A DNA stretch of 8,324 nucleotides, taken from the NCBI GenBank assembly GCA_934316845.1, contig CAKRDZ010000057.1, positions 1-8,324 on the forward strand. The letters run 5' to 3'. The notes beneath the pieces are model-generated. The model ran no database searches, had not been told where the DNA came from, and worked only from the letters and a program-made list of their open reading frames with translations. The position numbers were made by a program, and so were the translations under genes. Below, piece after piece: positions 1 to 6,841 of the stretch (position 1 is the first letter of the stretch; the number at the start of each line of letters is the position of its first letter). This DNA is from an uncultured Eubacterium sp. GTDB lineage: Bacteria > Bacillota > Clostridia > Lachnospirales > Lachnospiraceae.

Positions 1-90
1 AGTTCCGGCTATTTCTGCCGGAAGTTTAGACAATATTATCATATGAGTCCAAATGAATACAGAAAGAAGAAAACAGATGGAATTTCTTAA
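1..90 (+). CDS. AraC-family transcriptional regulator, C-terminal end (partial)
   Basis: Frame 1 is open from the window edge to a TAA at 88-90 and gives 29 residues beginning SSGYFCRKFRQYYHMSPNEY. This matches the end of the second helix-turn-helix of AraC/XylS regulators, where the typical pattern is (S)xxYFxRxFKxxxGxSPxxYR, followed by a short basic tail (RKKKTDGIS). The family binds DNA next to target promoters and usually responds to a small ligand through an N-terminal domain, which lies outside the window, so the ligand and targets cannot be guessed. The gene converges on the acetyltransferase gene with a gap of about 42 bp. I see no clear terminator hairpin in that gap. Confidence 0.85.
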   Translation, partial: SSGYFCRKFRQYYHMSPNEYRKKKTDGIS

Positions 91-132
91 AAAATAAGGG
101 AAAGTTAGAAAAATATTTCGCCAAACCGGAAT

Positions 133-621
133 TTAATATTGTAAATTCTTTTCCATATACCCACATGTAAATGGGAAGAAATCAAATTTTTGTGTACCTA
201 TATGTACAAACTCAAACGACTCATACCATTTTCTTAATACATTATTTTCTTCAACGATACTAATGTTAATCTTATTACAATTTAATTCTTTCGCAATCTT
301 AAAAGCATGTTTTAAAAGTTCCTCTCCAATTCCTTGATGTCTATATGCAGGTATTACAGATAAATTATTTAATTCACACTCGTTATTATCTTGCACAAAT
401 AGAGAATAATATCCCACAATATCCTCTTTGACATAAAAAGCATACATATATCTATGCTCTTCAAACAAATGATACTTTAATCTATCTTCTGTTGTTGCAA
501 ATGCTGTAAATCTTGGCGCATTTTCAATAGTAAAACCGAACTCTTTTGCAACCGTGGCAAAACTTTCTTTTATTACTTTTACACATCCAGCAATATCTTG
601 TTCCTCTACTCTTTTAATCAT
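133..621 (-). CDS. GNAT-family N-acetyltransferase
   Basis: A 162-residue protein with the GNAT fold signature. Motif A is at about residues 85-104 (LSVIPAYRHQGIGEELL), whose R94-H-Q-G97-I-G99 is the acetyl-CoA pyrophosphate-binding RxxGxG. Motif B is at about 126-141, with N127 and Y133 and the usual FxxxG-like end. GNAT enzymes move an acetyl group from acetyl-CoA to an amine; the substrate cannot be told here. I chose the ATG at 621-619 because AAGGAG lies 11 nt upstream. The in-frame GTG at 630 is only 2 nt from that Shine-Dalgarno sequence. The gene is clearly richer in A+T than pheS/pheT (about 30% GC in a sampled line), which may mean recent acquisition. It lies 89 bp downstream of the greA-type gene on the same strand, so joint transcription is possible; I found no clear terminator or strong promoter in the gap. 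Confidence 0.85.
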   Translation of the reverse strand: MIKRVEEQDIAGCVKVIKESFATVAKEFGFTIENAPRFTAFATTEDRLKYHLFEEHRYMYAFYVKEDIVGYYSLFVQDNNECELNNLSVIPAYRHQGIGEELLKHAFKIAKELNCNKINISIVEENNVLRKWYESFEFVHIGTQKFDFFPFTCGYMEKNLQY

Positions 622-710
622 AATATACACATCTCCTTAAATTCCGATTTCAATATATCTTTACTTCTATCTCTGTATATTTTCCAACTATTATTTTTTG
701 CCGATTCGTC

Positions 711-1211
711 CTAAAACTTATTAATCGCCTCCGACTCATCGTCACTTTTCATAATCTCCAGAATTTTCACATAATATCCCACTTTCTCTTTAACCTGTAC
801 AAAGACACTGTCGTCTTTTTTATGTCCAAGAAGCGCTTTTCCAAGCGGTGATTCGATACTGATCATATTTTTCAGCGCATTGCTTCGGATCGTCGTGACA
901 ATCTTATATTCTTCTTCGCAGTCCTCGTCTTCCATGTAAACACGGACACGGTCATTCAATCCCACTTCTTCTGAAGATGCTTCGTCCTCCACGATCTGCG
1001 CCGTCTTAATCATTTTCTCCAGATAACGGATCCGGCTTTCATTTTCATTTTTAAATTTCTTTGCCGCTTTGTATTCAAAATTTTCGCTGAGATCCCCATG
1101 CGCTCTGGCTTCTTTTACGTCTTCCAATGCCTCTTTGCGCACCACCAGTTTGCGGTGTTCAATTTCTTTCTCCATCTTTTCAATATCTTTTTTTGTCAGT
1201 CTGTCATACAT
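711..1211 (-). CDS. greA: GreA/GreB-family transcription elongation (transcript cleavage) factor
   Basis: A 166-residue protein with the two-domain Gre layout. Residues 5-78 form the antiparallel coiled coil with the acidic tip GDLSENFEYKAAK; D40 and E43 correspond to the Mg2+-binding acidic pair that enters the RNA polymerase secondary channel. Residues 84-155 form the FKBP-like C-terminal domain with the signature ISIESPLGKALLG (117-129). Gre factors rescue backtracked RNA polymerase by stimulating cleavage of the RNA 3' end. The ATG at 1211 is chosen because GGAGGG lies 7 nt upstream; the longer reading frame would need a TTG at 1232 without a good Shine-Dalgarno. The protein ends in an acidic tail (SDDESEAINKF), and the C-terminal domain carries an acidic run (EDEDCEEE). 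Length is close to the usual 158-160. It may be a second Gre paralogue rather than the housekeeping copy; the window cannot decide. A strong promoter-like site lies upstream at 1468-1496. Confidence 0.93.
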   Translation of the reverse strand: MYDRLTKKDIEKMEKEIEHRKLVVRKEALEDVKEARAHGDLSENFEYKAAKKFKNENESRIRYLEKMIKTAQIVEDEASSEEVGLNDRVRVYMEDEDCEEEYKIVTTIRSNALKNMISIESPLGKALLGHKKDDSVFVQVKEKVGYYVKILEIMKSDDESEAINKF

Positions 1212-1235
1212 TTTCTTTCCCTCCATGTTCAATCT

Positions 1236-1538
1236 CTAATCCTGATACTCAATTCCAAAATAGTCCAGATAAACCTTAAATCTATCCTGTGCAGTCAAAC
1301 ATGTATCCATCAGATATGCTTGATCACTTTTCCACTCCTTTAATCCACGATAATAAAATTCTTTCATATCATCTTCAATGATAAAAGGTGTGATTCCATT
1401 CCGAAGACATTCTTTGAACATAATTAATCTGCCAACACGTCCGTTTCCACTTTCATTCACCGGAATAATTATACCATTATCGGCAATATATCTCAACAAT
1501 ATTTGAATAATTTTGTTTTTTTGCCAATCATTTGCCAA
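1236..1538 (-). pseudogene. Fic-domain protein remnant (N-terminus and catalytic His missing)
   Basis: A 100-codon frame whose C-terminal 70 residues look like the end of a Fic (AMP-transferase) domain. The anion-binding loop SGNGRVGR is followed by LIMFKECLRNGITPFIIEDD and a helix with EFYYRGLKEW. Intact Fic proteins carry HxFx(D/E)GNGRxxR. Here the His position aligns with Ile (IIIPVNESGNGR) and the loop seems one residue longer, so the base that activates the target hydroxyl is gone. Fic domains of this type are usually over 200 residues; here only about 35 residues of unconvincing sequence precede the loop. The only start reaching the full frame is a TTG at 1538, with a weak AAGG before it, and it overlaps the -35 box of the divergent AP2 gene. 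I read it as a decayed gene whose 3' part remains next to greA (24-bp gap). A short expressed protein that is inactive in AMP transfer is the alternative. Confidence 0.7.
1468..1496 (-). promoter_or_regulatory. Candidate greA promoter inside the Fic remnant
   Basis: On the minus strand TTGAGA (1496-1491) and TATAAT (1473-1468) are separated by 17 bp, close to the sigma-A consensus. It points toward greA, whose start is about 255 nt downstream of the -10 box. It lies within the Fic remnant, just before the GNGR codons. If used, the transcript would carry the end of the remnant as a long leader. The region is AT-rich, so a chance match is possible. Confidence 0.5.
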
Positions 1539-1560
1539 AATGCCTTTTTTGCTTTATACT
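1532..1560 (+). promoter_or_regulatory. Promoter of the AP2/HNH-like gene
   Basis: TTGCCA at 1532-1537 and TATACT at 1555-1560 with a 17-bp spacer, followed about 28 bp later by the start codon at 1589. A full AGGAGG ribosome binding site sits at 1578-1583, 5 nt before the ATG. A second TTGCCA lies at 1521-1526, making a short direct repeat (TTGCCAAtcatTTGCCAAAA type) over the -35 region. This could be an operator half-site pair or chance. Confidence 0.65.
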
Positions 1561-1588
1561 AATAGCATAAACGCTTCAGGAGGTTCCC

Positions 1589-2392
1589 ATGAAAAAAGGA
1601 GTTTACACAGCCACAAAAAAAGATGGAACATTGTATTACCGCAGTTCCATCACGTTTCAAAATAAACATATCAGTCTGGGAAGTTTTTCCAGTGAAGACG
1701 AAGCTGCTGCCGCCTATCTGGAAGCGGAAAAACTTGTGCGTACGCATATCCTCACATTGGAGCGCTTTGGTAAAAACTGTACCCTTTCTTTTGCCAAATG
1801 GGTTTGTCTGCTCAATTTCCGCGACAACGGGATGTATATAAAAACTCCGATCTATCTGAAAGACAATTATTTTTACTATTATTTTTCGCTAAATGATTAC
1901 TATATTTTTGATATTGACGATCTGTTTTATTATTCCACGCACTCAATCATGCGGCGCGGCGGTCATCTTTTTGTGAGTGATTATGGGATGCAGGTCAATA
2001 TTCTCAGCCGTTATGGCATTAAAAATTATGCCGTGGAAGGACGTGACTTTCATTTTGTCAATGGAAATACCCGTGATTTCCGCTATGAAAATATCGAGAT
2101 CATCAACCGCTACCACGGTGTATTTTATAAATGTTTTAAGGGGAAAATGGTCTATGAAACACGGATCCATGTAAATGGAGAATTTATCGTCGGACGTTAT
2201 CCAACCGAGATTGAAGCGGCGGTGGCTTATAATAAAGCTGCTTCCACCTTGTTAAAAAAAGGCTATGAAAGAAATTATCCGGTCAATTATCTGGAAACGC
2301 TGTATGGAGATGAGTATAAAAACCTGTTTAAGACATTGAGTATCTCAAAAACGATCAGAGAACTCCCAGAATGTACAAAGCCACGTAACTGA
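1589..2392 (+). CDS. AP2 / degenerate HNH / AP2 DNA-binding protein
   Basis: A 267-residue protein with three parts. (1) Residues 4-48 resemble an AP2 DNA-binding domain: YYRSSITFQNKHISLGSF, then an alanine-rich helix EDEAAAAYLEAE. (2) Residues about 82-172 follow the layout of an HNH_3-type nuclease: a strand-rich start (IYLKDNYFYYYFSL, then FDIDDLFYY), then the core DFHFVNGNTRDFRYENIEI (153-171). Against the usual DHxNGxxxDNRxxNL, the catalytic His position is Phe156, His155 sits at the Asp position, and DNR reads DFR. (3) Residues 176-222 are a second AP2 domain (ETRIHVNGEFIVGRYPTEIEAAVAYNKAA). HNH-AP2 proteins are known from phages and homing elements. With the nuclease residues lost, a DNA-binding or regulatory role is my inference; targets are unknown. 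The start is fixed by AGGAGG 5 nt upstream. The last 13 codons overlap the convergent small membrane protein gene. Confidence 0.8.
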   Translation: MKKGVYTATKKDGTLYYRSSITFQNKHISLGSFSSEDEAAAAYLEAEKLVRTHILTLERFGKNCTLSFAKWVCLLNFRDNGMYIKTPIYLKDNYFYYYFSLNDYYIFDIDDLFYYSTHSIMRRGGHLFVSDYGMQVNILSRYGIKNYAVEGRDFHFVNGNTRDFRYENIEIINRYHGVFYKCFKGKMVYETRIHVNGEFIVGRYPTEIEAAVAYNKAASTLLKKGYERNYPVNYLETLYGDEYKNLFKTLSISKTIRELPECTKPRN

Positions 2393-2684
2393 TCAAAACA
2401 ATTCCATTGACCGCAACCCCGAATGTCGGTGTTATCTTGTAAATTTCTTCCTCTTTGAAGCAGCGAAATGCCAGCACAAAGCCGACGATGGAAACGATCA
2501 AATTGAGAAATCCCAGATATCCATACGAAATCCCTGCCTGTCCTTTTACATGGCTTGAACCGATAAAAAGAGCGCACATCATAATAAAAGAGGCGGCTGC
2601 GATCACGGAAGATACAATTCCTCTTTTGGGATGTTTTTTATCTGTAAACTGTATTTTTCTTCGTTTTCCAATCCGAATTCTCAT
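2355..2684 (-). CDS. Small three-helix membrane protein (DUF6142-like)
   Basis: A 109-residue protein beginning with a basic stretch (MRIRIGKRRKIQFTDKKHPKRG), followed by three predicted transmembrane segments at about 22-42, 52-73 and 87-108. The KKHPKRG start, the second-helix end GFVLAFRCFKEEEIY and the final YILG pattern remind me of the DUF6142 family of Clostridia, but I recall this from memory and cannot search. No function is known to me. The start is the ATG at 2684, which overlaps the TGA of the VanZ-like gene (ATGA) and has an AAAGG Shine-Dalgarno about 9 nt upstream; a longer frame from a TTG at 2732 is less likely. The ATGA overlap suggests translational coupling to the VanZ-like gene. 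It is the last gene of the pheS operon seen here, and its 3' end overlaps the AP2 gene by 38 bp. No terminator hairpin was seen after it. Confidence 0.75.
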   Translation of the reverse strand: MRIRIGKRRKIQFTDKKHPKRGIVSSVIAAASFIMMCALFIGSSHVKGQAGISYGYLGFLNLIVSIVGFVLAFRCFKEEEIYKITPTFGVAVNGIVLISYVALYILGVL

Positions 2685-3142
2685 CTTTCTCTGCCTTTCT
2701 TTTTTCTCACTGCACAGACTATTTTTCTGCAAAAATAGAACATGATACAGCCTAATGTCACTCCGATCGTATTTAAAAACAGATCGTCCACATCAAAGGT
2801 TCCGACCTTCGTCACGAGTTGAACGGTCTCCACTGCCAGACTAAACAAAAATCCCGTAAGTACCACTCGCACGAATGACCATTTTTTCAGACTCGGAACA
2901 AAAAATCCAAACGGCATAAATACGACAACATTTCCGACTATATTGATCAGAAAATATTCCATTCCAACGACCTCCCGGTACTTAATATACCGGGAAATCT
3001 CATGGAATAGTTTCAAATTGTATTGATATTCTGTATAATGAACGGTCCGTCCATATTCTTCACTAAAGAACAGAAAATATATCAATAAGATCATATAACC
3101 GGCAAATGCCAGTGACAATATATTGTCCAGTAGTTTTCTCAC
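2681..3142 (-). CDS. VanZ-like membrane protein
   Basis: A 153-residue membrane protein with four predicted helices at about 7-26, 62-83, 91-111 and 121-138. VanZ-family hallmarks are present: YNLKLFHEI after helix 1, NIVGNVVVFMPFGFFVPSL (68-85), and the motif ExxQLVTKVGTFDVDDLFLNTIG with E105, Q108, D117, D119, D120 and N124. VanZ of Tn1546 gives low-level teicoplanin resistance by an unclear route; most chromosomal homologues have no known role. Two starts are possible. The GTG at 3142 has GGAGGT 6 nt upstream and gives a normal N-terminus right before helix 1; I prefer it. The ATG at 3190 overlaps the pheT stop (TAATG) but lacks a Shine-Dalgarno and adds 16 residues. The gene follows pheT and overlaps the next gene (ATGA), so it is probably part of the pheS operon. 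Confidence 0.88.
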   Translation of the reverse strand: MRKLLDNILSLAFAGYMILLIYFLFFSEEYGRTVHYTEYQYNLKLFHEISRYIKYREVVGMEYFLINIVGNVVVFMPFGFFVPSLKKWSFVRVVLTGFLFSLAVETVQLVTKVGTFDVDDLFLNTIGVTLGCIMFYFCRKIVCAVRKKKGRER

Positions 3143-3189
3143 GACGATACCTCCCTGCAAGACAGTTCTGCCCGTATCGTCAGATGACA

Positions 3190-5628
3190 TTACTGTCTGA
3201 TTTTTACATCAATTGCTTCTAATTTCTTCAAGATCTTATCCATTACCGTAGTAACATCTTTGTCTTCCAAGGTACGGTCTGCGGCACGGAAGCGGATCGA
3301 GTATGCCAATGATTTTTCGTCGGCGGAAAGCTGCTCGCCTTCATACACGTCAAACAATTTGACACTTTCCAATGTCTTTCCGGCATTTTTGCGGATAATT
3401 TCCTCTACCTGTCCGGCGAGAACGTTCTTTTTCATAACAAGAGAAATGTCTCGTGTAACAGCCGGGAACTTCGCTACACCTTTGTACTTAATGTCAAAAT
3501 TTGACAACTCCGTCAATATTTCCACATCCAGCACAGCCACATAAACTTTCGTTCCAATATTGTAATTTTCTGCCACTTCAGGATGAATCTCACCAAGGAA
3601 ACCGATGGTCTGTCCATCTACCATGATATCTGCTTTACGTCCCGGATGAAGGTAAGGTCTGTCATCCTCCGGTGTGTATGTTACCAGTTTGCGGATTCCC
3701 AATTTATCAAGTACCGCCTCGACGACACCTTTAAGATCAAAGAAATCGCCTTTTCCGTACATTCCCAGTGTCAGCTGCATTCTCTCATCCGGCAGTTCCG
3801 TAAGCGGAAGTGCTTTCGGAAGATAGACATTGGCAAGTTCATACAGACGCACATCTTTGTTGCGGTGATTGTAGTTGGTTGCCAGTGATGTCAGCATTCC
3901 GTTTAAGGACAGGGTACGCATGATACTGTAATCTTCTCCGAGTGGATTGGAAATTACAATCGCCTCTCTTGCCTTGCTTCCTTCCGGAACCAGCAATTTA
4001 TCAAATACCTTCGGGCTTTCGAAAGAATACGTCATTCCCTCGGAAAATCCTGCCTGTTCGATCACATTTCTTGCAATATTTTCAATTTCCATCTGTTCGG
4101 AAAGTCTGCCGGCTGTTGCCTCACCGCTTGGCAGTGTCGCAGGGATCTTATCATAACCATAAAATCTTGCCACTTCTTCTGCCAGATCTGCCAGACAATG
4201 GATATCCTGTCTCCAGGTCGGCACATGTACCAGTTTTTTCTCACGGTCAACCGGAAGATCGATTGTTTCAAAATACGTTACCATTTGGTCTTCACTGATG
4301 TCGGTCCCCAAAAGGCGGTTGATCCGGTCAACATCATACGCTACATTTTCCGGCTCTTTTACGTTCGGATAAACGTCAACAGCACCGCCTACGACGGTTC
4401 CTGCACCAAGTTCTTCAATCAGCTGGCAGGCACGGTTGATTGCTTCATACGTATTGTTTGGATCCAGTCCTTTTTCAAATTTTGCCTGTGCATCGGTACG
4501 CATACCGAGTTTTTTACCGGAAAGACGGATATTGGTTCCATCAAAGCAGGCAGCCTCGAAAAGCATCGTCTTTACGTTGTCTGTGATCATGGAATTTTCT
4601 CCTCCCATGATACCGGCGATACCTACCGCTTTTTCGCCATCACAGATCATCAGCATGCTGTCATCTAAGGTACGTTCCTGTCCATCAAGAGTCGTAAATA
4701 CTTCTCCGTTTTTCGCATTTCGAACGATGATCTTATGATCTGCGATCGTATCTAAATCATATGCATGCATTGGCTGTGCATATTCCTCCATCACATAGTT
4801 TGTAATATCTACGATATTATTGATCGGACGGATTCCGCATGCAGCCAGTCTTCTCTGCATCCACTCCGGCGATGGTGCCAGTTTGATGTCTTTTACCACT
4901 CGTGCTACATAACGGGAGCAAAGTTCCTTATTTTCAATCTCTACAGAAATGTAATCATTTACATTTTCGTCATTTCCGGTTTCTGTCACAACCGGCGGGC
5001 AGAATGGCTTGCCAAATGTCGCAGCCGCCTCTCTGGCGATACCGAGTACACCAAAGCAGTCCACACGGTTTGATGTCACTTCGTATTCAAAGTTGGCATC
5101 GCGAAGTCCCAAAAGTGCGATGGCATCGCTTCCAACCGGCGCGTCTTTATATTCTTCGTTGTCGCTCAGAATGTAAATTCCATTGTCCGGCGCGTCCGGA
5201 TAATAGTCTTTGGAAGAACCAAGTTCTTCGATGGAACACATCATTCCATTGGATTCTACGCCACGAAGTTTTCCTTTTTTAATCTTGATTCCGCCCGGTG
5301 TCTTACTTCCGTCGTGACCGCCGGCCACACGTCCGCCATCGAGTACAACAGGAACTTTCTGTCCCTCTTTGACATTGGAAGCACCGGTAACGATCTGCGT
5401 CGTCGTACCGGTTTCATCGATTGCCACCTGACAGATCACCAATTTATCCGCATCCGGGTGTTTTTCGATCTTCTCGATACGGCCAACAATTATTTTATCC
5501 AAATCTGCGTCAAATTTTTCATAACCTTCCACTTTTGTACCGGAAAGTGTCATTGCATCCATATATTCTTTTTCCGTACAATCCAGTTCCGGAACATATG
5601 CTTTTACCCATGATAAAGGTGTATTCAT
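3190..5628 (-). CDS. pheT: Phenylalanyl-tRNA synthetase beta subunit
   Basis: An 812-residue protein, close to the usual 795-805 of bacterial PheT. With PheS it forms the alpha2beta2 enzyme that joins phenylalanine to tRNA-Phe in the cytoplasm. Domains in order: the N-terminal segment MNTPLSWVKAYVPEL; an EMAP/OB-type tRNA-binding domain at about 40-155 (VGRIEKIEKHPDADKLVICQV); the B3/B4 region with the editing site at about 210-400 (NRVDCFGVLGIAREAAA, RPINNIVDITNYVM, GIAGIMGGENS); the B5 domain at about 410-480, with VPTWRQDIHCLADLAEEVAR following; the catalytic-like core to about 700; and a C-terminal FDX-ACB anticodon-binding domain in the last 95 residues (KFPAVTRDISLVM to the end). The ATG at 5628 has GAGGG 7 nt upstream and a standard N-terminus; an upstream frame from 5697 is not needed. 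It lies 87 bp after pheS. Confidence 0.98.
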   Translation of the reverse strand: MNTPLSWVKAYVPELDCTEKEYMDAMTLSGTKVEGYEKFDADLDKIIVGRIEKIEKHPDADKLVICQVAIDETGTTTQIVTGASNVKEGQKVPVVLDGGRVAGGHDGSKTPGGIKIKKGKLRGVESNGMMCSIEELGSSKDYYPDAPDNGIYILSDNEEYKDAPVGSDAIALLGLRDANFEYEVTSNRVDCFGVLGIAREAAATFGKPFCPPVVTETGNDENVNDYISVEIENKELCSRYVARVVKDIKLAPSPEWMQRRLAACGIRPINNIVDITNYVMEEYAQPMHAYDLDTIADHKIIVRNAKNGEVFTTLDGQERTLDDSMLMICDGEKAVGIAGIMGGENSMITDNVKTMLFEAACFDGTNIRLSGKKLGMRTDAQAKFEKGLDPNNTYEAINRACQLIEELGAGTVVGGAVDVYPNVKEPENVAYDVDRINRLLGTDISEDQMVTYFETIDLPVDREKKLVHVPTWRQDIHCLADLAEEVARFYGYDKIPATLPSGEATAGRLSEQMEIENIARNVIEQAGFSEGMTYSFESPKVFDKLLVPEGSKAREAIVISNPLGEDYSIMRTLSLNGMLTSLATNYNHRNKDVRLYELANVYLPKALPLTELPDERMQLTLGMYGKGDFFDLKGVVEAVLDKLGIRKLVTYTPEDDRPYLHPGRKADIMVDGQTIGFLGEIHPEVAENYNIGTKVYVAVLDVEILTELSNFDIKYKGVAKFPAVTRDISLVMKKNVLAGQVEEIIRKNAGKTLESVKLFDVYEGEQLSADEKSLAYSIRFRAADRTLEDKDVTTVMDKILKKLEAIDVKIRQ

Positions 5629-5665
5629 TGTTTTTCCCTCATTTCTTTCTTTATACTTTGACAAC

Positions 5666-5692
5666 CACTTCCTTATGCAGGCACAGGAAGCG
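5666..5692 (-). other. Hairpin in the pheS-pheT gap
   Basis: In the RNA of this operon the arms CGCUUCCU and AGGAAGUG can pair over 8 bp (one G-U) around an 11-nt loop, in the 87-nt space between pheS and pheT. No U-tract follows, so it is not an intrinsic terminator. It might stabilise one half of a processed transcript or be chance. Confidence 0.35.
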
Positions 5693-5715
5693 TGCACACT
5701 TTAACAGCCTGGAAA

Positions 5716-6735
5716 TCAGAACTGCTCCAAAAATCTCTTGTCATTCTCATACAATAAGCGCATGTCGTCGATCTCGTATTTCAATAATGCAATTCGCTCC
5801 AAACCGACACCAAACGCAAAACCTACGTACTCATCCGGGTCAATGTTGCTCATTTCCAATACGTGTGGGTGTACCATTCCACAGCCTAAGATCTCGATCC
5901 AGCCTTCGCCCTTACAGAAACGACAGCCCTTTCCGCCGCATTTGAAACAAGTTACGTCCATCTCGGCGCTTGGCTCTGTAAATGGGAAATGGTGAGGGCG
6001 GAATTTCACTTTGGTATCCTCGCCAAAAAGCTGTTTGGCAAATTCTGCCAATGTTCCCTTTAAGTCTGCAAATGTTACATTTTTGTCGATCACCAGACCT
6101 TCGATCTGATGGAAGGATGGAGAATGTGTTGCATCGACTTCGTCCGAACGGAATACTCGTCCCGGTGCGATCATGCGGATCGGCAGTTTGCCTTTTTCCA
6201 TCTCATGAACCTGTACGGAAGAGGTCTGTGTACGAAGCAGGATCTTGTCATTGATATAGAATGTATCCTGTTCGTCTTTTGCCGGGTGATTTGCCGGAAT
6301 ATTCAACGCCTCAAAGTTATAATAATCATATTCTACTTCCGGACCGGATACGACTTCGTAGCCAAGTCCGACAAAGATTTTTTCTACTTCTTCCAAAGCG
6401 ATCGTATTTGGATGACGATGTCCCAATTCCGGTTTATTTCCCGGCAATGTTACATCGATCACTTCGGCTTTCATCTTTTCTTCACGGAGCGCTTTGGCAA
6501 ATGCTGTCTTTTTCTCCTCTAAACGTTCCTCAATCTGCTTTCTTGCCTCATTTACCAGCTGCCCCACTTTTGGTCTGTCTTCCGGTGCAACTTCTTTCAT
6601 GGATTTGAGAACACTTGTCAGTTCTCCTTTCTTTCCAAGAAATGCCACTCGAATGTCATTCAATTTGTCCAATTCTTTGGAATCCTCAATCTGAGAGAGC
6701 GCATTTTTCATAATGCTGTCCAATTTTTCTTTCAT
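5716..6735 (-). CDS. pheS: Phenylalanyl-tRNA synthetase alpha subunit
   Basis: A 339-residue catalytic subunit of class II PheRS, typical in length (B. subtilis about 344). The N-terminal coiled-coil arm spans about 1-90. The class II core follows, with motif 1 around 105-130 (GHRHPNTIALEEVEKIF), motif 2 GRVFRSDEVDATHSPSFHQIEG, and motif 3 GFAFGVGLERIALLKYEIDD near the C-terminus. Between motifs 2 and 3 is a Cys cluster CFKCGGKGCRFC (CxxC-x4-CxxC). Such an insertion occurs in some bacterial PheS proteins and may bind zinc; it is absent in E. coli PheS. The ATG at 6735 is chosen because it gives the family's standard N-terminus (MKEKLDSIM) and is preceded by AAAGGA about 11 nt upstream; the longer frame up to 6870 would run through the T-box leader. 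Expression is controlled by that leader. Confidence 0.98.
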   Translation of the reverse strand: MKEKLDSIMKNALSQIEDSKELDKLNDIRVAFLGKKGELTSVLKSMKEVAPEDRPKVGQLVNEARKQIEERLEEKKTAFAKALREEKMKAEVIDVTLPGNKPELGHRHPNTIALEEVEKIFVGLGYEVVSGPEVEYDYYNFEALNIPANHPAKDEQDTFYINDKILLRTQTSSVQVHEMEKGKLPIRMIAPGRVFRSDEVDATHSPSFHQIEGLVIDKNVTFADLKGTLAEFAKQLFGEDTKVKFRPHHFPFTEPSAEMDVTCFKCGGKGCRFCKGEGWIEILGCGMVHPHVLEMSNIDPDEYVGFAFGVGLERIALLKYEIDDMRLLYENDKRFLEQF

Positions 6736-6756
6736 GGTTTCTCTTTCCTTTCTGAC

Positions 6757-6819
6757 TAAATATAAAATAGAGCCCATCCCTTGTCGGTATGTTCTCCATA
6801 CTTCCAAGGGACGGACTCT
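6757..6819 (-). terminator. T-box regulated intrinsic terminator
   Basis: The RNA arms at 6819-6805 (AGAGUCCGUCCCUUG) and 6783-6769 (CAAGGGAUGGGCUCU) pair over 15 bp with two G-U pairs. The loop between them holds a small inner stem GUAUG/CAUAC. A U-rich stretch (AUUUUAUAUUU) follows at 6768-6757. It should stop transcription about 20 nt before the pheS start when tRNA-Phe is charged. Confidence 0.92.
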
Positions 6820-6841
6820 TGATCTTCCGCGGTACCACCCT
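6807..6841 (-). promoter_or_regulatory. T-box sequence and antiterminator
   Basis: The minus strand reads AGGGTGGTACCGCGG at 6841-6827, the canonical T-box core whose bulge binds the tRNA acceptor end. Downstream CGTCCCT (6813-6807) can pair with its AGGG(UGG) arm to form the antiterminator. CGTCCCT also lies inside the 5' arm of the terminator (6819-6805), so the two structures exclude each other. Confidence 0.93.

Noticed and set aside
622..630. GTG start of the acetyltransferase at 630
   Set aside because: It lies only 2 nt from the AAGGAG Shine-Dalgarno; the ATG at 621 is better spaced.
711..740. Possible terminator at the end of greA (CGATT/AATCG arms around the stop)
   Set aside because: The stem is only 5 bp and is followed by an A-tract, not a U-tract, on the transcribed strand.
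1098..1343. Plus-strand 81-codon frame opposite greA
   Set aside because: It runs antisense to well-conserved greA codons, has no RBS, and its composition (Phe, Leu, Cys, His rich) is typical of antisense frames.
5629..5697. 23-codon N-terminal extension of PheT
   Set aside because: The ATG at 5628 has GAGGG at correct spacing and begins with the conserved MNTPLSWVKAY; the extension has no family similarity.
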